NCBI GenBank assembly: GCA_016707205.1
Contig: JADJHZ010000002.1
Location: forward strand, 434,001 to 498,000
DNA length: 64,000 nucleotides
Source: Haliscomenobacter sp.
Lineage (GTDB): Bacteria; Bacteroidota; Bacteroidia; Chitinophagales; Saprospiraceae
Reading direction: 5' to 3'
In this document: positions 43,912 through 52,602 of the stretch, one piece after another
Layout of the letters: every line of letters begins with the position of its first letter
Numbering within the stretch: the first letter of the stretch is position 1
Position numbers and translations under genes: made by a program
Notes under the pieces: model-generated
What the model saw: only the letters and a program-made list of their open reading frames with translations
What the model was told of the DNA's origin: nothing
The model's database searches: none

Positions 43912-44334
43912 ATGTTCGGGCAGGCTAAAATCAAAATTACACCTAAAGTACTTATGGACAAAGACAGATTATACGACGCCCTGGGCGAATTAATGTATGC
44001 CGTTTCCAAGGCCGACGGGGCAGTTCAGGAGAGCGAAGTGGCCAAGCTGAGAGAACTGCTTGCCCAACACCCCTGGTCGGCGGCTATCCAGTGGTCGTTT
44101 GACTATGAAAATACCCGCAACATTACCCTGGAGGAAGCATATGCAAAAGCGCTACAAACTTGCCAGGAGTATGGGCCCTCCGGAGAATACGTTTTTCTTT
44201 TTGAGGTGCTGGATGCCATTGCGGCGGCAAGTCAGGGGAAAGACGTCAATGAAATGACGGTGATCGAGCGGTTTAAAAAAGAACTGAGAGCGCATTTTCT
44301 GGAAGAAGATCTTTCGGGGATGACGGAAGAATAA
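43912..44334 (+). CDS. TerB-like helical protein
   Basis: A protein of about 140 residues whose YDALGELMYAVSKADGAVQESEVAKLRELL block resembles the TerB/tellurite-resistance-like helical fold, with an acidic D/E pair that binds metal in that family. No signal peptide. Function is not inferable beyond the fold. Start is uncertain: the open frame begins at 43801, ATG 43912 gives MFGQAKIKITPK, and ATG 43954 (MDKDRLYDALG) gives the minimal domain. Divergent from the S9 peptidase. Confidence 0.65.
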   Translation: MFGQAKIKITPKVLMDKDRLYDALGELMYAVSKADGAVQESEVAKLRELLAQHPWSAAIQWSFDYENTRNITLEEAYAKALQTCQEYGPSGEYVFLFEVLDAIAAASQGKDVNEMTVIERFKKELRAHFLEEDLSGMTEE

Positions 44335-44495
44335 TTTTTGTGCAACCTTTCCCCTTTTTGTATGCTCTATGGTATTTTGAACAACTTTTTGCATCCTGGA
44401 AACAGACTTCCCAGGGTTTCAAAACTTGGGAAGTCTTAGCCACCTGGCTCAATTAATTGTTCAAAGCCCTTTAATAACCCAAAAATGTCCTACCG

Positions 44496-45149
44496 ATGAA
44501 AACAAAGTCATTCGCACTTAGCCTCTTTTTTCTGATGCTGGCCTCTTTTGTTTACTGTCAGGACAGAGAAATTTACGTCCATGGCGAGTTTGCTAAAATT
44601 GCCAAAAGCCATAAAATGGTGGCCATATTGCCCTTCAAGGCGGTAGTGAAACTCCGGCCCAAAGAGATGGAGAAAATGACCGCCGAACAAATGGAGAACC
44701 TCCAGCGAAATGAAGGCCTGGCCGTTCAAAGCGCTATGGAATCGTATTTTTTGAAGCGCAAAGAACAACATGAGATCGTGATTGACTTCCAGTCCACCAC
44801 TACGACCAATGCGCTGCTGTCGAAAAATGAAATCCATGCCGGGAATATCGATCAGTATACCCCTCAGGAACTGGCCAAGATCCTGGAAGTGGATGCCGTC
44901 ATTGGAGGATTGTTTTTTACCGACAAGCCAATGTCGGACGGCGCTTCTCTGGCCCTAGGTGTTTTAGTGGGCTTTTACGGGTCGACAAATTCCGGAAAAT
45001 GCACCATCAACATCAATAACGGCGCCGATGGGGTGTTGCTCTGGAAGTACGAAAAAACCCTGTCCCGTAGCCTGGGCAGCGATACCAATACCATCATCAA
45101 CACCATGATGCGCAAGGCTTCCCGTCAGTTGCCTTACATCCAGGAATAA
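44496..45149 (+). CDS. Secreted protein of unknown function
   Basis: A 217-residue exported protein (signal peptide FALSLFFLMLASFVYCQ). The segment HKMVAILPFKAVVKLRP and the later LAKILEVDAVIGGLFF, with a C-terminal LWKYEKTLSRSLGSDTNTI, resemble periplasmic CsgG/GNA1162-like proteins that start with an AILPF strand, but the match is too weak to assign. The C in VYCQ precedes no clear lipobox Gly/Ser pattern, so lipidation is doubtful. A hairpin with a T-run follows the stop. Confidence 0.7.
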   Translation: MKTKSFALSLFFLMLASFVYCQDREIYVHGEFAKIAKSHKMVAILPFKAVVKLRPKEMEKMTAEQMENLQRNEGLAVQSAMESYFLKRKEQHEIVIDFQSTTTTNALLSKNEIHAGNIDQYTPQELAKILEVDAVIGGLFFTDKPMSDGASLALGVLVGFYGSTNSGKCTININNGADGVLLWKYEKTLSRSLGSDTNTIINTMMRKASRQLPYIQE

Positions 45150-45156
45150 GCGCGAC

Positions 45157-45212
45157 CGGAATATTTGGCAGCTATTCGTGTCTTTGTTTTATGAAAACTG
45201 ACAAATATTCCG
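45157..45212 (+). terminator. Probable Rho-independent terminator before clpB
   Basis: Perfect 11-bp arms CGGAATATTTG (45157-45167) and CAAATATTCCG (45202-45212), 34-base loop, followed by ATTTTTTT. It starts eight bases after the preceding stop. The long loop makes a simple terminator less certain; it could also be a regulatory site for clpB, 93 bases downstream. Confidence 0.5.
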
Positions 45213-45305
45213 ATTTTTTTATTTGGCGGATGTTTTGCGGCGTTCTTCCTGAGCGCAAACATTGTTCGGCTGTCAAACGCTGAAAATCATCACCAAAAGA
45301 AGATC

Positions 45306-47987
45306 ATGACCTACGACAACTTTACCATAAAAGCTCAGGAAGCCATCCTGAAAGCGCAGCAAATCGCGGCAGGTTTCGAACAGCAACAGGTCGACACGGC
45401 TCACCTGCTCAAGGGTATTCTGGAAACAGAAGAAAACGTTTCCCAGTTTCTCCTCCAAAAAATGAATATCCAGATCCCGGTAATCAAAAGCAAACTCGAC
45501 GAAGCGGTTCGCAGTTTTCCCCGGGTGGAGGGATCCGATAAACAATACCTCACCAATGAGGCCAACCGCGCCCTCACCCGTGCGCGCAATTTGCTCAAGG
45601 AGTTTGGCGATCAGTATATCTCCATCGAACTCATGATCCTGGGCATCCTTCAGGGCGACGACAAGGGCGGGAAGGTCCTGAAAGAACTTGGGGCGACAGA
45701 AGCCGAATTAAAAAAAGCGATCACCGAACTGCGCAAAGGGGCCAAGGTCACCGACCAAAGCAGCGAGGAATCCTACAACGCGCTCGGAAAATACGCCATC
45801 AACCTTAACGAACGAGCCGAAAATGGGAGTCTTGATCCGATTATCGGACGCGATGACGAGATCCGGAGGGTCTTGCACATTTTGTCGCGTAGAAAAAAGA
45901 ACAACGCCATCCTGATCGGAGAAGCCGGCGTGGGTAAAACCGCTATTGTCGAAGGCATTGCCTGGCGCATTGTGAAAGGCGACGTCCCAGAGAACTTGAA
46001 ATCCAAACGGATTTTTGTCCTGGATATCGCCGCGTTGATCGCTGGCGCTAAATATAAAGGCGAGTTTGAAGAACGCCTCAAAGGCGTGATAAAAGAAGTG
46101 ACCGCGTCCAACGGGGAAATCATCCTTTTTGTTGACGAGATCCATACCCTCATTGGTGCAGGCGGCGGCCAGGGCGCGATGGATGCAGCCAACATCTTGA
46201 AACCTGCCCTTGCCAGAGGCGAGCTGCGCACCATTGGCGCCACCACCCTCGACGAATACCAGAAGTATTTCGAAAAAGATAAAGCATTGGTGCGCCGCTT
46301 CCAAACGGTGCTGATCGACGAACCCAGCGTGGAGGACACCATCTCTATCCTGCGCGGACTGCAGGAGCGCTATGAGGTATACCACAAGATCGAGATCATG
46401 GATGAGGCCCTGATCGCCGCCGCCGAACTTTCCCATCGCTATATTGCCGACCGCTACCTGCCGGATAAAGCGATCGACCTGATCGATGAAGCCGCCGCCC
46501 GCCTCCGCCTCGAACTGGATTCCCTACCCGAAGCCATCGACGAATGGGAGCGCAAGGTACGGCAGTTGGAAATCGAACGCGAAGCGGTAAAAAGGGAGAA
46601 CAATACCAAGATGATGGCGGTGCTCAACGAGCAGATCGCCAACGCCAAAGAAAAACGAGACTCGCTGGTTGCGGCCTGGAGCAACGAAAAGGAGATCGTC
46701 GATCAGATCCAGGACATTAAAAAGAAGATCGAAGAACTGGACCAGGAGGCCGAGCGCGCCGAGCGCAACAGCGATTTCGAAACCGTGGCTAAAATCCGTT
46801 ACGGCGAACTCCAGGCCATGCATACTCAACTGAAAGAAGCAGAGGATAAGCTGGCTGCGCTACCCGAAGAGAACCGCTTTACTAACGACAAGGTCAAAGC
46901 CAATGATATCGCACATGTCGTTTCGCGCTGGACAGGCATTCCTGTCGACAAAATGACCCAGAGCGAAAAAGACAAATTATTGCACCTCGAAGCGGAGATC
47001 GGCCAACGGCTGATCGGTCAAAGCGAGGCGGTCCGGGCTGTTTCCGATGCCATTCGCCGGAGCCGGGCCGGGTTGCAGGACGCCGACCGGCCTATTGGGT
47101 CCTTCATTTTTCTCGGCCCCACCGGCGTCGGGAAAACGGAACTGGCCAAAACCCTGGCCGAGGTACTCTTCGACGACGAACATGCGATGACCCGGATCGA
47201 TATGAGCGAATACCAGGAGCGCCATACCGTTAGCCGCCTGGTGGGCGCTCCTCCCGGATATGTCGGTTACGAAGAAGGAGGACAGCTCACCGAAGCCGTC
47301 CGGAGGCGCCCTTATTCCATCATTTTATTGGACGAAATCGAAAAAGCCCATCCCGATACCTTTAATATTCTCCTTCAGGTACTGGACGACGGGCGGCTCA
47401 CGGATAGCAAAGGACGGGTGGCCAGCTTTAAGAACACCATCATCATTATGACCTCCAACATGGGGTCGGACGTGATCCTGGAAAATTTCGAGGACCTGGC
47501 GGAAATGGGGGAAAAACACCGCACCGAGATCATCGAAACCACTAAAGCCGAGGTCTTTAACCTGCTGAAAGAAAACCTGCGGCCGGAATTTCTCAACCGG
47601 ATCGACGAGCAGATCATGTTTCTCCCTCTGGATAGAGAAGAGATTAAGCAGGTGCTTGACCTGCTGTTCAAAAAGATCCAGAAAATGCTGTCCCGCCAGG
47701 GTATCGTGCTTCGTATGAGCGACCGTGCTAAAAATTTACTGGCCGATCTGGGGTATGATCCCCAATACGGCGCCCGCCCCATGAAGCGGGTATTGCAAAA
47801 AGAGGTAGTAAATGAGCTTTCCAAGCTCGTCCTGGAAAGTGTTTTCGCGCCAGGGGATACCATTTACATCGATGCCGATGCCAAGGGCCTGCTTTCGTTC
47901 CGGAAAGATCCCTTCGAAGGCGCCATCAACCTGCCGGAAGACGGCGACAACGGCGACGAAGAGGAATCCAAGGAAGCGGGCAAGTAG
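45306..47987 (+). CDS. clpB: ClpB disaggregase
   Basis: An 893-residue Hsp100 protein that pulls polypeptides out of aggregates with DnaK. Order of parts: Clp N domain (about 1-150), first AAA+ ring with Walker A GEAGVGKTAIVEG (about 205) and Walker B FVDEIHTLIGAG, the long coiled-coil middle domain (about 400-530) that marks ClpB rather than ClpA or ClpC, and second ring with Walker A GPTGVGKTELAKT and Walker B LLDEIEKAHPD. The C-terminal tail is short and acidic (GDNGDEEESKEAGK). No IGF loop for ClpP was seen. The stop faces the hydrolase gene stop, five bases apart. Confidence 0.97.
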   Translation: MTYDNFTIKAQEAILKAQQIAAGFEQQQVDTAHLLKGILETEENVSQFLLQKMNIQIPVIKSKLDEAVRSFPRVEGSDKQYLTNEANRALTRARNLLKEFGDQYISIELMILGILQGDDKGGKVLKELGATEAELKKAITELRKGAKVTDQSSEESYNALGKYAINLNERAENGSLDPIIGRDDEIRRVLHILSRRKKNNAILIGEAGVGKTAIVEGIAWRIVKGDVPENLKSKRIFVLDIAALIAGAKYKGEFEERLKGVIKEVTASNGEIILFVDEIHTLIGAGGGQGAMDAANILKPALARGELRTIGATTLDEYQKYFEKDKALVRRFQTVLIDEPSVEDTISILRGLQERYEVYHKIEIMDEALIAAAELSHRYIADRYLPDKAIDLIDEAAARLRLELDSLPEAIDEWERKVRQLEIEREAVKRENNTKMMAVLNEQIANAKEKRDSLVAAWSNEKEIVDQIQDIKKKIEELDQEAERAERNSDFETVAKIRYGELQAMHTQLKEAEDKLAALPEENRFTNDKVKANDIAHVVSRWTGIPVDKMTQSEKDKLLHLEAEIGQRLIGQSEAVRAVSDAIRRSRAGLQDADRPIGSFIFLGPTGVGKTELAKTLAEVLFDDEHAMTRIDMSEYQERHTVSRLVGAPPGYVGYEEGGQLTEAVRRRPYSIILLDEIEKAHPDTFNILLQVLDDGRLTDSKGRVASFKNTIIIMTSNMGSDVILENFEDLAEMGEKHRTEIIETTKAEVFNLLKENLRPEFLNRIDEQIMFLPLDREEIKQVLDLLFKKIQKMLSRQGIVLRMSDRAKNLLADLGYDPQYGARPMKRVLQKEVVNELSKLVLESVFAPGDTIYIDADAKGLLSFRKDPFEGAINLPEDGDNGDEEESKEAGK

Positions 47988-47992
47988 CCGGC

Positions 47993-49108
47993 TTAGTACC
48001 GGTAACCGGCCTGCTGAAGCGATTTCAGGTCTTTAAATGGCTTCGGTGGGTTGAGGTATTTTGCCAGAAACTTGTAAATCTTCAGCCGGATCGTTTTGGC
48101 TTGCTTGCTGTCGATTCGGTCGAAGCTGTGCCCACCCGCTGCATTTTGGAAGACCTCGTACTCAAATGACTTCCCTTCCGCTTTAAGCGCTTTGATGAGA
48201 TGTTCGACCTCGAGGACATTGACGTCGGGGTCGATCGTATTGGTGTGTACCAACAGAGGGGTTTGCAATTTATGGGCTTGCCAGGCCGGGGAGCGTTTGC
48301 GGTACTCTTCCACTGCTTCGAAGGCTGTTTTGCCCATGTGGAACGGCGCGCTAAACCCATCGCGGTAGCTATCCGTTTTGTATCCCATCCTGGCGATCAG
48401 GTCGCTGACCGGAACGCCTGCAAACCCTACCTTATAGGCCTGGGGATAGTCAAATAGATTGAGCAGGGTAATCAGGCCTCCGTGGCTCCATCCCAAAATT
48501 CCGATATTTGCGGGGTCTACGATCTCGTAGTTTTCCGCCATATAATCGCGGGCAGCCTTCACATCCTGTATTTCCAGCCCGCCATAGTCGATATTCTCAT
48601 AAAACCCCCGGCCGTATCCGCTGCTGCCGCGGTATTCAGGCGCGATGACGATGTATTGCTGGGCCATCATCTCCCGGATGATATGAGTATAGCCCGTTTC
48701 GAAGTTTCCATGCACCCCGCCGTGAGAAAACACCAGCAGGGGGTATTTTTTTGCCGGATCTATGTCCTTGGGAATAAAAATATAGGCTTTGAAATTCAAG
48801 GGGTTGATCGCCACTAATTCAGGGTTGTTGGCGCCCCGGAGCTGATTGATTTTCTCCTTCCCGATGGGAGGGCCGGTCAGGGTTACTTTATCGACATGGG
48901 CCACATCGCCTACCCGGTCAAACCATAGCAGGTCGTCGATATTTTTGCCCAGTCCGTCAAAATCGTGGCTAAGATTGCTGATCTGTTGCCGGAGGGATTG
49001 GATTTCTTTTTGAAGAGATTCTACCGACTGCCCTTGGCTGACAAAAGGAGCCCCCAGGGCAATAATTGCCAAAACAGAACAAATCCAGGTTAGTCGTTTC
49101 ATATCCAT
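47993..49108 (-). CDS. Exported alpha/beta hydrolase (S9-like), last gene of the amidoligase cluster
   Basis: A 371-residue exported hydrolase: signal peptide (LTWICSVLAIIALGAPFVSQGQ), a short coiled coil (about 28-55, LQKEIQSLRQQISNLS), then an alpha/beta hydrolase domain of the prolyl-oligopeptidase type with the nucleophile in GILGWSHGGLI, the acid in HTNTIDPDVNV, and the His in GGHSFDR. It has no beta-propeller, unlike full S9 peptidases. It begins six bases after the ATP-grasp gene upstream, so it is almost certainly in that operon. It could cleave or transfer a peptide product outside the cytoplasm. Start 49108 or Met at 49102. Confidence 0.87.
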   Translation of the reverse strand: MDMKRLTWICSVLAIIALGAPFVSQGQSVESLQKEIQSLRQQISNLSHDFDGLGKNIDDLLWFDRVGDVAHVDKVTLTGPPIGKEKINQLRGANNPELVAINPLNFKAYIFIPKDIDPAKKYPLLVFSHGGVHGNFETGYTHIIREMMAQQYIVIAPEYRGSSGYGRGFYENIDYGGLEIQDVKAARDYMAENYEIVDPANIGILGWSHGGLITLLNLFDYPQAYKVGFAGVPVSDLIARMGYKTDSYRDGFSAPFHMGKTAFEAVEEYRKRSPAWQAHKLQTPLLVHTNTIDPDVNVLEVEHLIKALKAEGKSFEYEVFQNAAGGHSFDRIDSKQAKTIRLKIYKFLAKYLNPPKPFKDLKSLQQAGYRY

Positions 49109-49114
49109 TTGGTT

Positions 49115-50305
49115 TTAGATTTCGAAATACCCAATAGAGCTCCCCACCCAGTCAAAGTCTACGTTGTACCTGACCCCGATCATTTCTCCCTTGCTCAACC
49201 GGCCGAGGTTGATGACCAATTTGGGCCTTTCCTGGCCTTTGGGCCAGATGTACATCATGCGTAGCTCGACTTTTACTCCGCCACTTGGCGACTGTAAGAC
49301 AGGCTCGTAGGTTACCTTTCGCTGCAGAAGGAAATTTTCCTTGTTCACAATAGCGTCGAGGTCTGCCTTGGTAATGTTTAGGCGAACCCCTTGCCCTGCA
49401 AAAGAGAATAAGGGCTTCAGCACATAATTTTCCAGGTCGTCCGGGTAGGGGTCCAGGTGGTGAAGGAAAAAGCTTTCCGGAACGTAAGGGCTTTGGAGCA
49501 GGGGAAGGCTGAATTTGCTGACCCGGAAAAACCAGTTGGGATGTGCCAGCCACTCGACGTCGACGTCGTCGGTGAGTTTGAACTCGGTTTTGAGGTCTGG
49601 CAGGGTATCGAGCTCGTCGAAGATCACCCGGTTGAAAATCCGGCGAATGTCAATCTTCCGGCCGTCTTTTTCGTAGTAGAGCGATCTTCCGGACCGGCGT
49701 ACTTTGGTCAGGCAAACGGGTTCAATCCCGAAATATTTTTTGGTAGCGGCGAAGTCGATTCGGGTTTTTTGCTTTTCCGGAAAGATCTCCAGGAGGATGA
49801 CTTGCTCTTCCGGCAGGTCTCCGATAAAGAAGCGGCGGAGTTCCTGAAGATAAGAGGAATGATCCAGCCCGTTGAAATAGGCAGAGAATCCTTCCGGGAC
49901 GTAGAAGAACTTGGGGTACAGAGAAGCCATGTACGGCTGATAGCCAAAAAGCGTCGTAAAGCCTTGTAGCTCGATCAATTGGGGAGTCAGATTACCGTGC
50001 GCGTCTTTGCATACGGCATAATCCAATACGAGAAAGGAAGGATGTTCGTCCTCATTGGGCACTTCGCACCCAGGAGGGATGGCCCGCCGGGTCTGGTTTT
50101 TAAATTCGGGTTGGAGCAGCGCGTCAATGATTTCCTCTCCAGCCTGCAGGATCTGATCTTTTAATGCCTTGGGGACAAAAAGCGGCGTTTCGGCTACCCT
50201 GAAATCCAGTTGGCCGGGGAAGTCCAGCTCAAACTGGCGCATAAAGGCTTGGTAGGCATCCGGATTAAACCGGTCGTTGTAGATTTTCCGGTGTTTTTCA
50301 ACCAT
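49115..50305 (-). CDS. ATP-grasp ligase-like protein of the amidoligase cluster
   Basis: A 396-residue cytoplasmic protein. The C-terminal half carries ATP-grasp elements: NYVLKPLFSFAGQGVRL (ATP-binding Lys and glycine-rich loop, about 290), NFLLQRKVTYEPV, and KVELRMMYIW (Arg and acid for metal, about 345), ending VINLGRLSKGEMIGVRYN. The N-terminal half (FELDFPGQLDFRVAETPLFV, PQLIELQGFTTLFGYQPYM) would form the pre-ATP-grasp domain. ATP-grasp enzymes join a carboxylate to an amine through an acyl phosphate. It sits 19 bases downstream of the amidotransferase gene and six upstream of the hydrolase. Substrates unknown. Confidence 0.8.
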   Translation of the reverse strand: MVEKHRKIYNDRFNPDAYQAFMRQFELDFPGQLDFRVAETPLFVPKALKDQILQAGEEIIDALLQPEFKNQTRRAIPPGCEVPNEDEHPSFLVLDYAVCKDAHGNLTPQLIELQGFTTLFGYQPYMASLYPKFFYVPEGFSAYFNGLDHSSYLQELRRFFIGDLPEEQVILLEIFPEKQKTRIDFAATKKYFGIEPVCLTKVRRSGRSLYYEKDGRKIDIRRIFNRVIFDELDTLPDLKTEFKLTDDVDVEWLAHPNWFFRVSKFSLPLLQSPYVPESFFLHHLDPYPDDLENYVLKPLFSFAGQGVRLNITKADLDAIVNKENFLLQRKVTYEPVLQSPSGGVKVELRMMYIWPKGQERPKLVINLGRLSKGEMIGVRYNVDFDWVGSSIGYFEI

Positions 50306-50324
50306 GGGAAGGCAAGGTATAAGG

Positions 50325-51158
50325 TTAGATGGTCAATTCGGGTTCCAGCAGGTTAGCGGCTGCCGTTTGAAGAAACCGGGGTATGATGATGGTCTCGGTG
50401 AGCATGATCTTGTCGGGATCGTCCAAGCGTTCGATCATTTCATAGTATTTGGACTCTCCATGGTTTTTGATGACGATTTCCTTTTTTTCTTCGGTCAGAA
50501 AATAGTGGAGCATCCCTTCTGAGTCAGCTTCCGGATGGAATTGGGTGCCGAATATTTCATCCGAGAACCGGACGGCCATTATGGCTCGTTCGAGGGGGAT
50601 ATGGGGCCTGATCTTTTCGAGGGAAAGGACCCGGGCGCCTAACGCATGTAGTTTTTCCATGTCGGGTTTAACAACCTGATAATCCCTGGAGTCGACCACG
50701 TAAAATGGTTCCGGTAGCCCCAGGAAGTATTCTTCGTCAAACCCGTCTGCTGTCCGGTGGACGGGCATCACCCCAAAAGAGGTGGATTTTCGTTTGTTGA
50801 TTTCGGCCAGCCCCAGGTGATGGAGGACCATTTGAAAAGAATGGCAAATGAGAAAAAGAAATTTTTTCTTTTCGGCCCGCTGGTTATGCGTAAAAAGCTG
50901 TTCGATGAGGGAAAAATAGGGTTTTTCCCACGGCGCGCCTTCCGGCAAAGGGCTGCCGGGGCCGCCGGTGGAAATGTAGATGTCGTAATCGAGCCCCGGG
51001 AATTCGTTCTTTGCCCGGACGTTGAACAGGTCAAAGCGGCCCTGAACGTTTTCCTGTACAAAGAAGTCAGCGATCAATTGTTTGATGCAACGCATCCCTT
51101 CGTTGGGATGGTTGTCGTACATATCCAGGATGGCTATTTTGAGTTTGGCGGATGGCAT
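50325..51158 (-). CDS. Class I glutamine amidotransferase of the amidoligase cluster
   Basis: A 277-residue GATase-I domain protein. The triad is C105 (FLICHSFQM), H208 and E210 (GTQFHPEAD), and the oxyanion loop is STGGPGSP (63-70). The nucleophile elbow reads I-C-H-S-F rather than the usual G-x-C-x-G, so the oxyanion geometry may differ. It has no synthase domain and would hand ammonia to a partner, or hydrolyse a gamma-glutamyl bond as the related peptidases do. Start: the longer frame to 51494 overlaps the GCS2 gene and lacks family sequence; ATG 51158 (MPSAKLKIAILD) is the true start. 68 bases after the GCS2 gene. Confidence 0.87.
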   Translation of the reverse strand: MPSAKLKIAILDMYDNHPNEGMRCIKQLIADFFVQENVQGRFDLFNVRAKNEFPGLDYDIYISTGGPGSPLPEGAPWEKPYFSLIEQLFTHNQRAEKKKFLFLICHSFQMVLHHLGLAEINKRKSTSFGVMPVHRTADGFDEEYFLGLPEPFYVVDSRDYQVVKPDMEKLHALGARVLSLEKIRPHIPLERAIMAVRFSDEIFGTQFHPEADSEGMLHYFLTEEKKEIVIKNHGESKYYEMIERLDDPDKIMLTETIIIPRFLQTAAANLLEPELTI

Positions 51159-51226
51159 ACCAGTAACTTCCTGCTTAAAATACGGCAAAGGTACCGGGTG
51201 TTTTGGAAACAACGGCAAAAAAGTGG

Positions 51227-52330
51227 TTAAAGATCCAAAGCGGTTTCGGCGATGATGAAATCGACAACGGATTTGAGGTCGCCGGTTTGCCGGTAAACAG
51301 CCAGTTGGCGGTCGGCGCCGGTTCCGTGTTCGGAGATGCGCAGCAGGCGTTCTACTTCTTCCCGGCTCCCCAGAGGGTCCAGTACGTCGTCGACAAAATC
51401 GATCAGTTCGTGCAGGAGGTTTCTGAAGGGGACTTCTTCCTCTTTTCCGAAGTCGATCAGTTTGGCTTCGATGCCATAGCGGGCGGCGCGCCATTTATTT
51501 TCGCTGATCAAGGGCCGGCGGTACATCCGGAAGTTGAGGTTACTTTGCATCAATTTGTACAATTTGGCCACGATAGCCTGGGCGACGGCGGCCAGGGAGA
51601 TGGTCTCTTCTACCCGCAATTGAGCGTCAAATATGCGGAACTCGACCGTGTTAAAGAATGGGTGGAGGCGGAGGTCCCACCAAATCTTTTTGGCATTGTC
51701 CATGCATTTGGTCTTGATGAGCAGTTCGATGAAATTGTCGTACTCATCGGCGCTTTGGAAATACTCGGGGATGCCCGTCCGCGGGAATTTATCGAACACC
51801 TTCGTCCGAAACGATTTATACCCGGTGTTGCGGCCTTCCCAGAAGGGAGAATTGGTGGAGAGCGCAAACACGTGCGGCAAAAAATAACGGGCGGTATTCA
51901 TGATCTGAACCCCAACCTCCCGGTTGGGTATGCCCACGTGGACATGCAGTCCGAAAATGAGGTTGGAACGGGCAGCCTCCTGCAGTTCCTCGATGATCTG
52001 ATCATAGCGGGGGTTGGGCGTAATGGGTTGGTCCTTCCAGTCGGAGAACGGATGCGTCCCCGCAGAGGCAATTTTAAGCCCCACTTTATCCGCCAATTCA
52101 CAAACGTGCCGGCGAAGCTTGATCACGTCTTCCCTGGCTTCCTGGATATTCCGGCAAATGACGGTTCCTACCTCCACCACCGCCTGGTGCATTTCGGCTT
52201 TCACCTGTTCCTGAAGCTTGGCCTGGCCATCTTCAACGATCCGGGACATGTGCGAGCGCAATTCCCGGGTATGCGGGTCAATGGTTTGAAATTCTTCTTC
52301 GATCCCAAGCGTAAACATCGAATAATCCAT
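51227..52330 (-). CDS. Carboxylate-amine ligase, GCS2/YbdK family
   Basis: A 367-residue enzyme of the glutamate-cysteine ligase type 2 family. Motifs: TLGIEEEFQTIDP (metal-binding E11-E13 region), FGLHVHVGIP (about 125-133), and WWDLRLHPFFNTVEFRIFD with a LHP-TVEFR core (about 218-236). YbdK-type proteins have weak glutamate-cysteine ligase activity in vitro and unknown natural substrates. Here the gene is flanked by two ATP-grasp genes and an amidotransferase, so it may make the first gamma-glutamyl or similar amide bond of an unknown product. Cytoplasmic, full length. Confidence 0.92.
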   Translation of the reverse strand: MDYSMFTLGIEEEFQTIDPHTRELRSHMSRIVEDGQAKLQEQVKAEMHQAVVEVGTVICRNIQEAREDVIKLRRHVCELADKVGLKIASAGTHPFSDWKDQPITPNPRYDQIIEELQEAARSNLIFGLHVHVGIPNREVGVQIMNTARYFLPHVFALSTNSPFWEGRNTGYKSFRTKVFDKFPRTGIPEYFQSADEYDNFIELLIKTKCMDNAKKIWWDLRLHPFFNTVEFRIFDAQLRVEETISLAAVAQAIVAKLYKLMQSNLNFRMYRRPLISENKWRAARYGIEAKLIDFGKEEEVPFRNLLHELIDFVDDVLDPLGSREEVERLLRISEHGTGADRQLAVYRQTGDLKSVVDFIIAETALDL

Positions 52331-52546
52331 AGCGCAGTACCCTTAAGTTGATTGGATAATTACGTCAAAACCAGGTTTAATCGAGCAGATTAAAGCCTCT
52401 GGGCTAAAGATAAAAGGAACTTGGAAAGAAAAAAATCCAATTTTTTATTTGCCTGCGACGGCATACGGAAGTAGCCAATAAAGGCATCGTTTGCCAAACA
52501 ATTAGTACAAAAAACAAGCAGTATCCAAATATTGTATAAAAAATAA

Positions 52547-52586
52547 GGCGTAAGGCCCTTACGCCCTACGCCTCAAGCCTTACGCC
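52547..52586. repeat. Hairpin between the ATP-grasp and GCS2 genes
   Basis: GGCGTAAGGC (52547-52556) pairs with GCCTTACGCC (52577-52586); an internal CCTTACGCC (52557-52565) offers an alternative pairing with the left arm. The 272-base gap is AT-rich on the GCS2 side and may hold a second promoter. The hairpin lies 17 bases past the stop of the ATP-grasp gene; a terminator or processing site is possible. Confidence 0.6.
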
Positions 52587-52602
52587 CAATAACTCATTCG
52601 CT

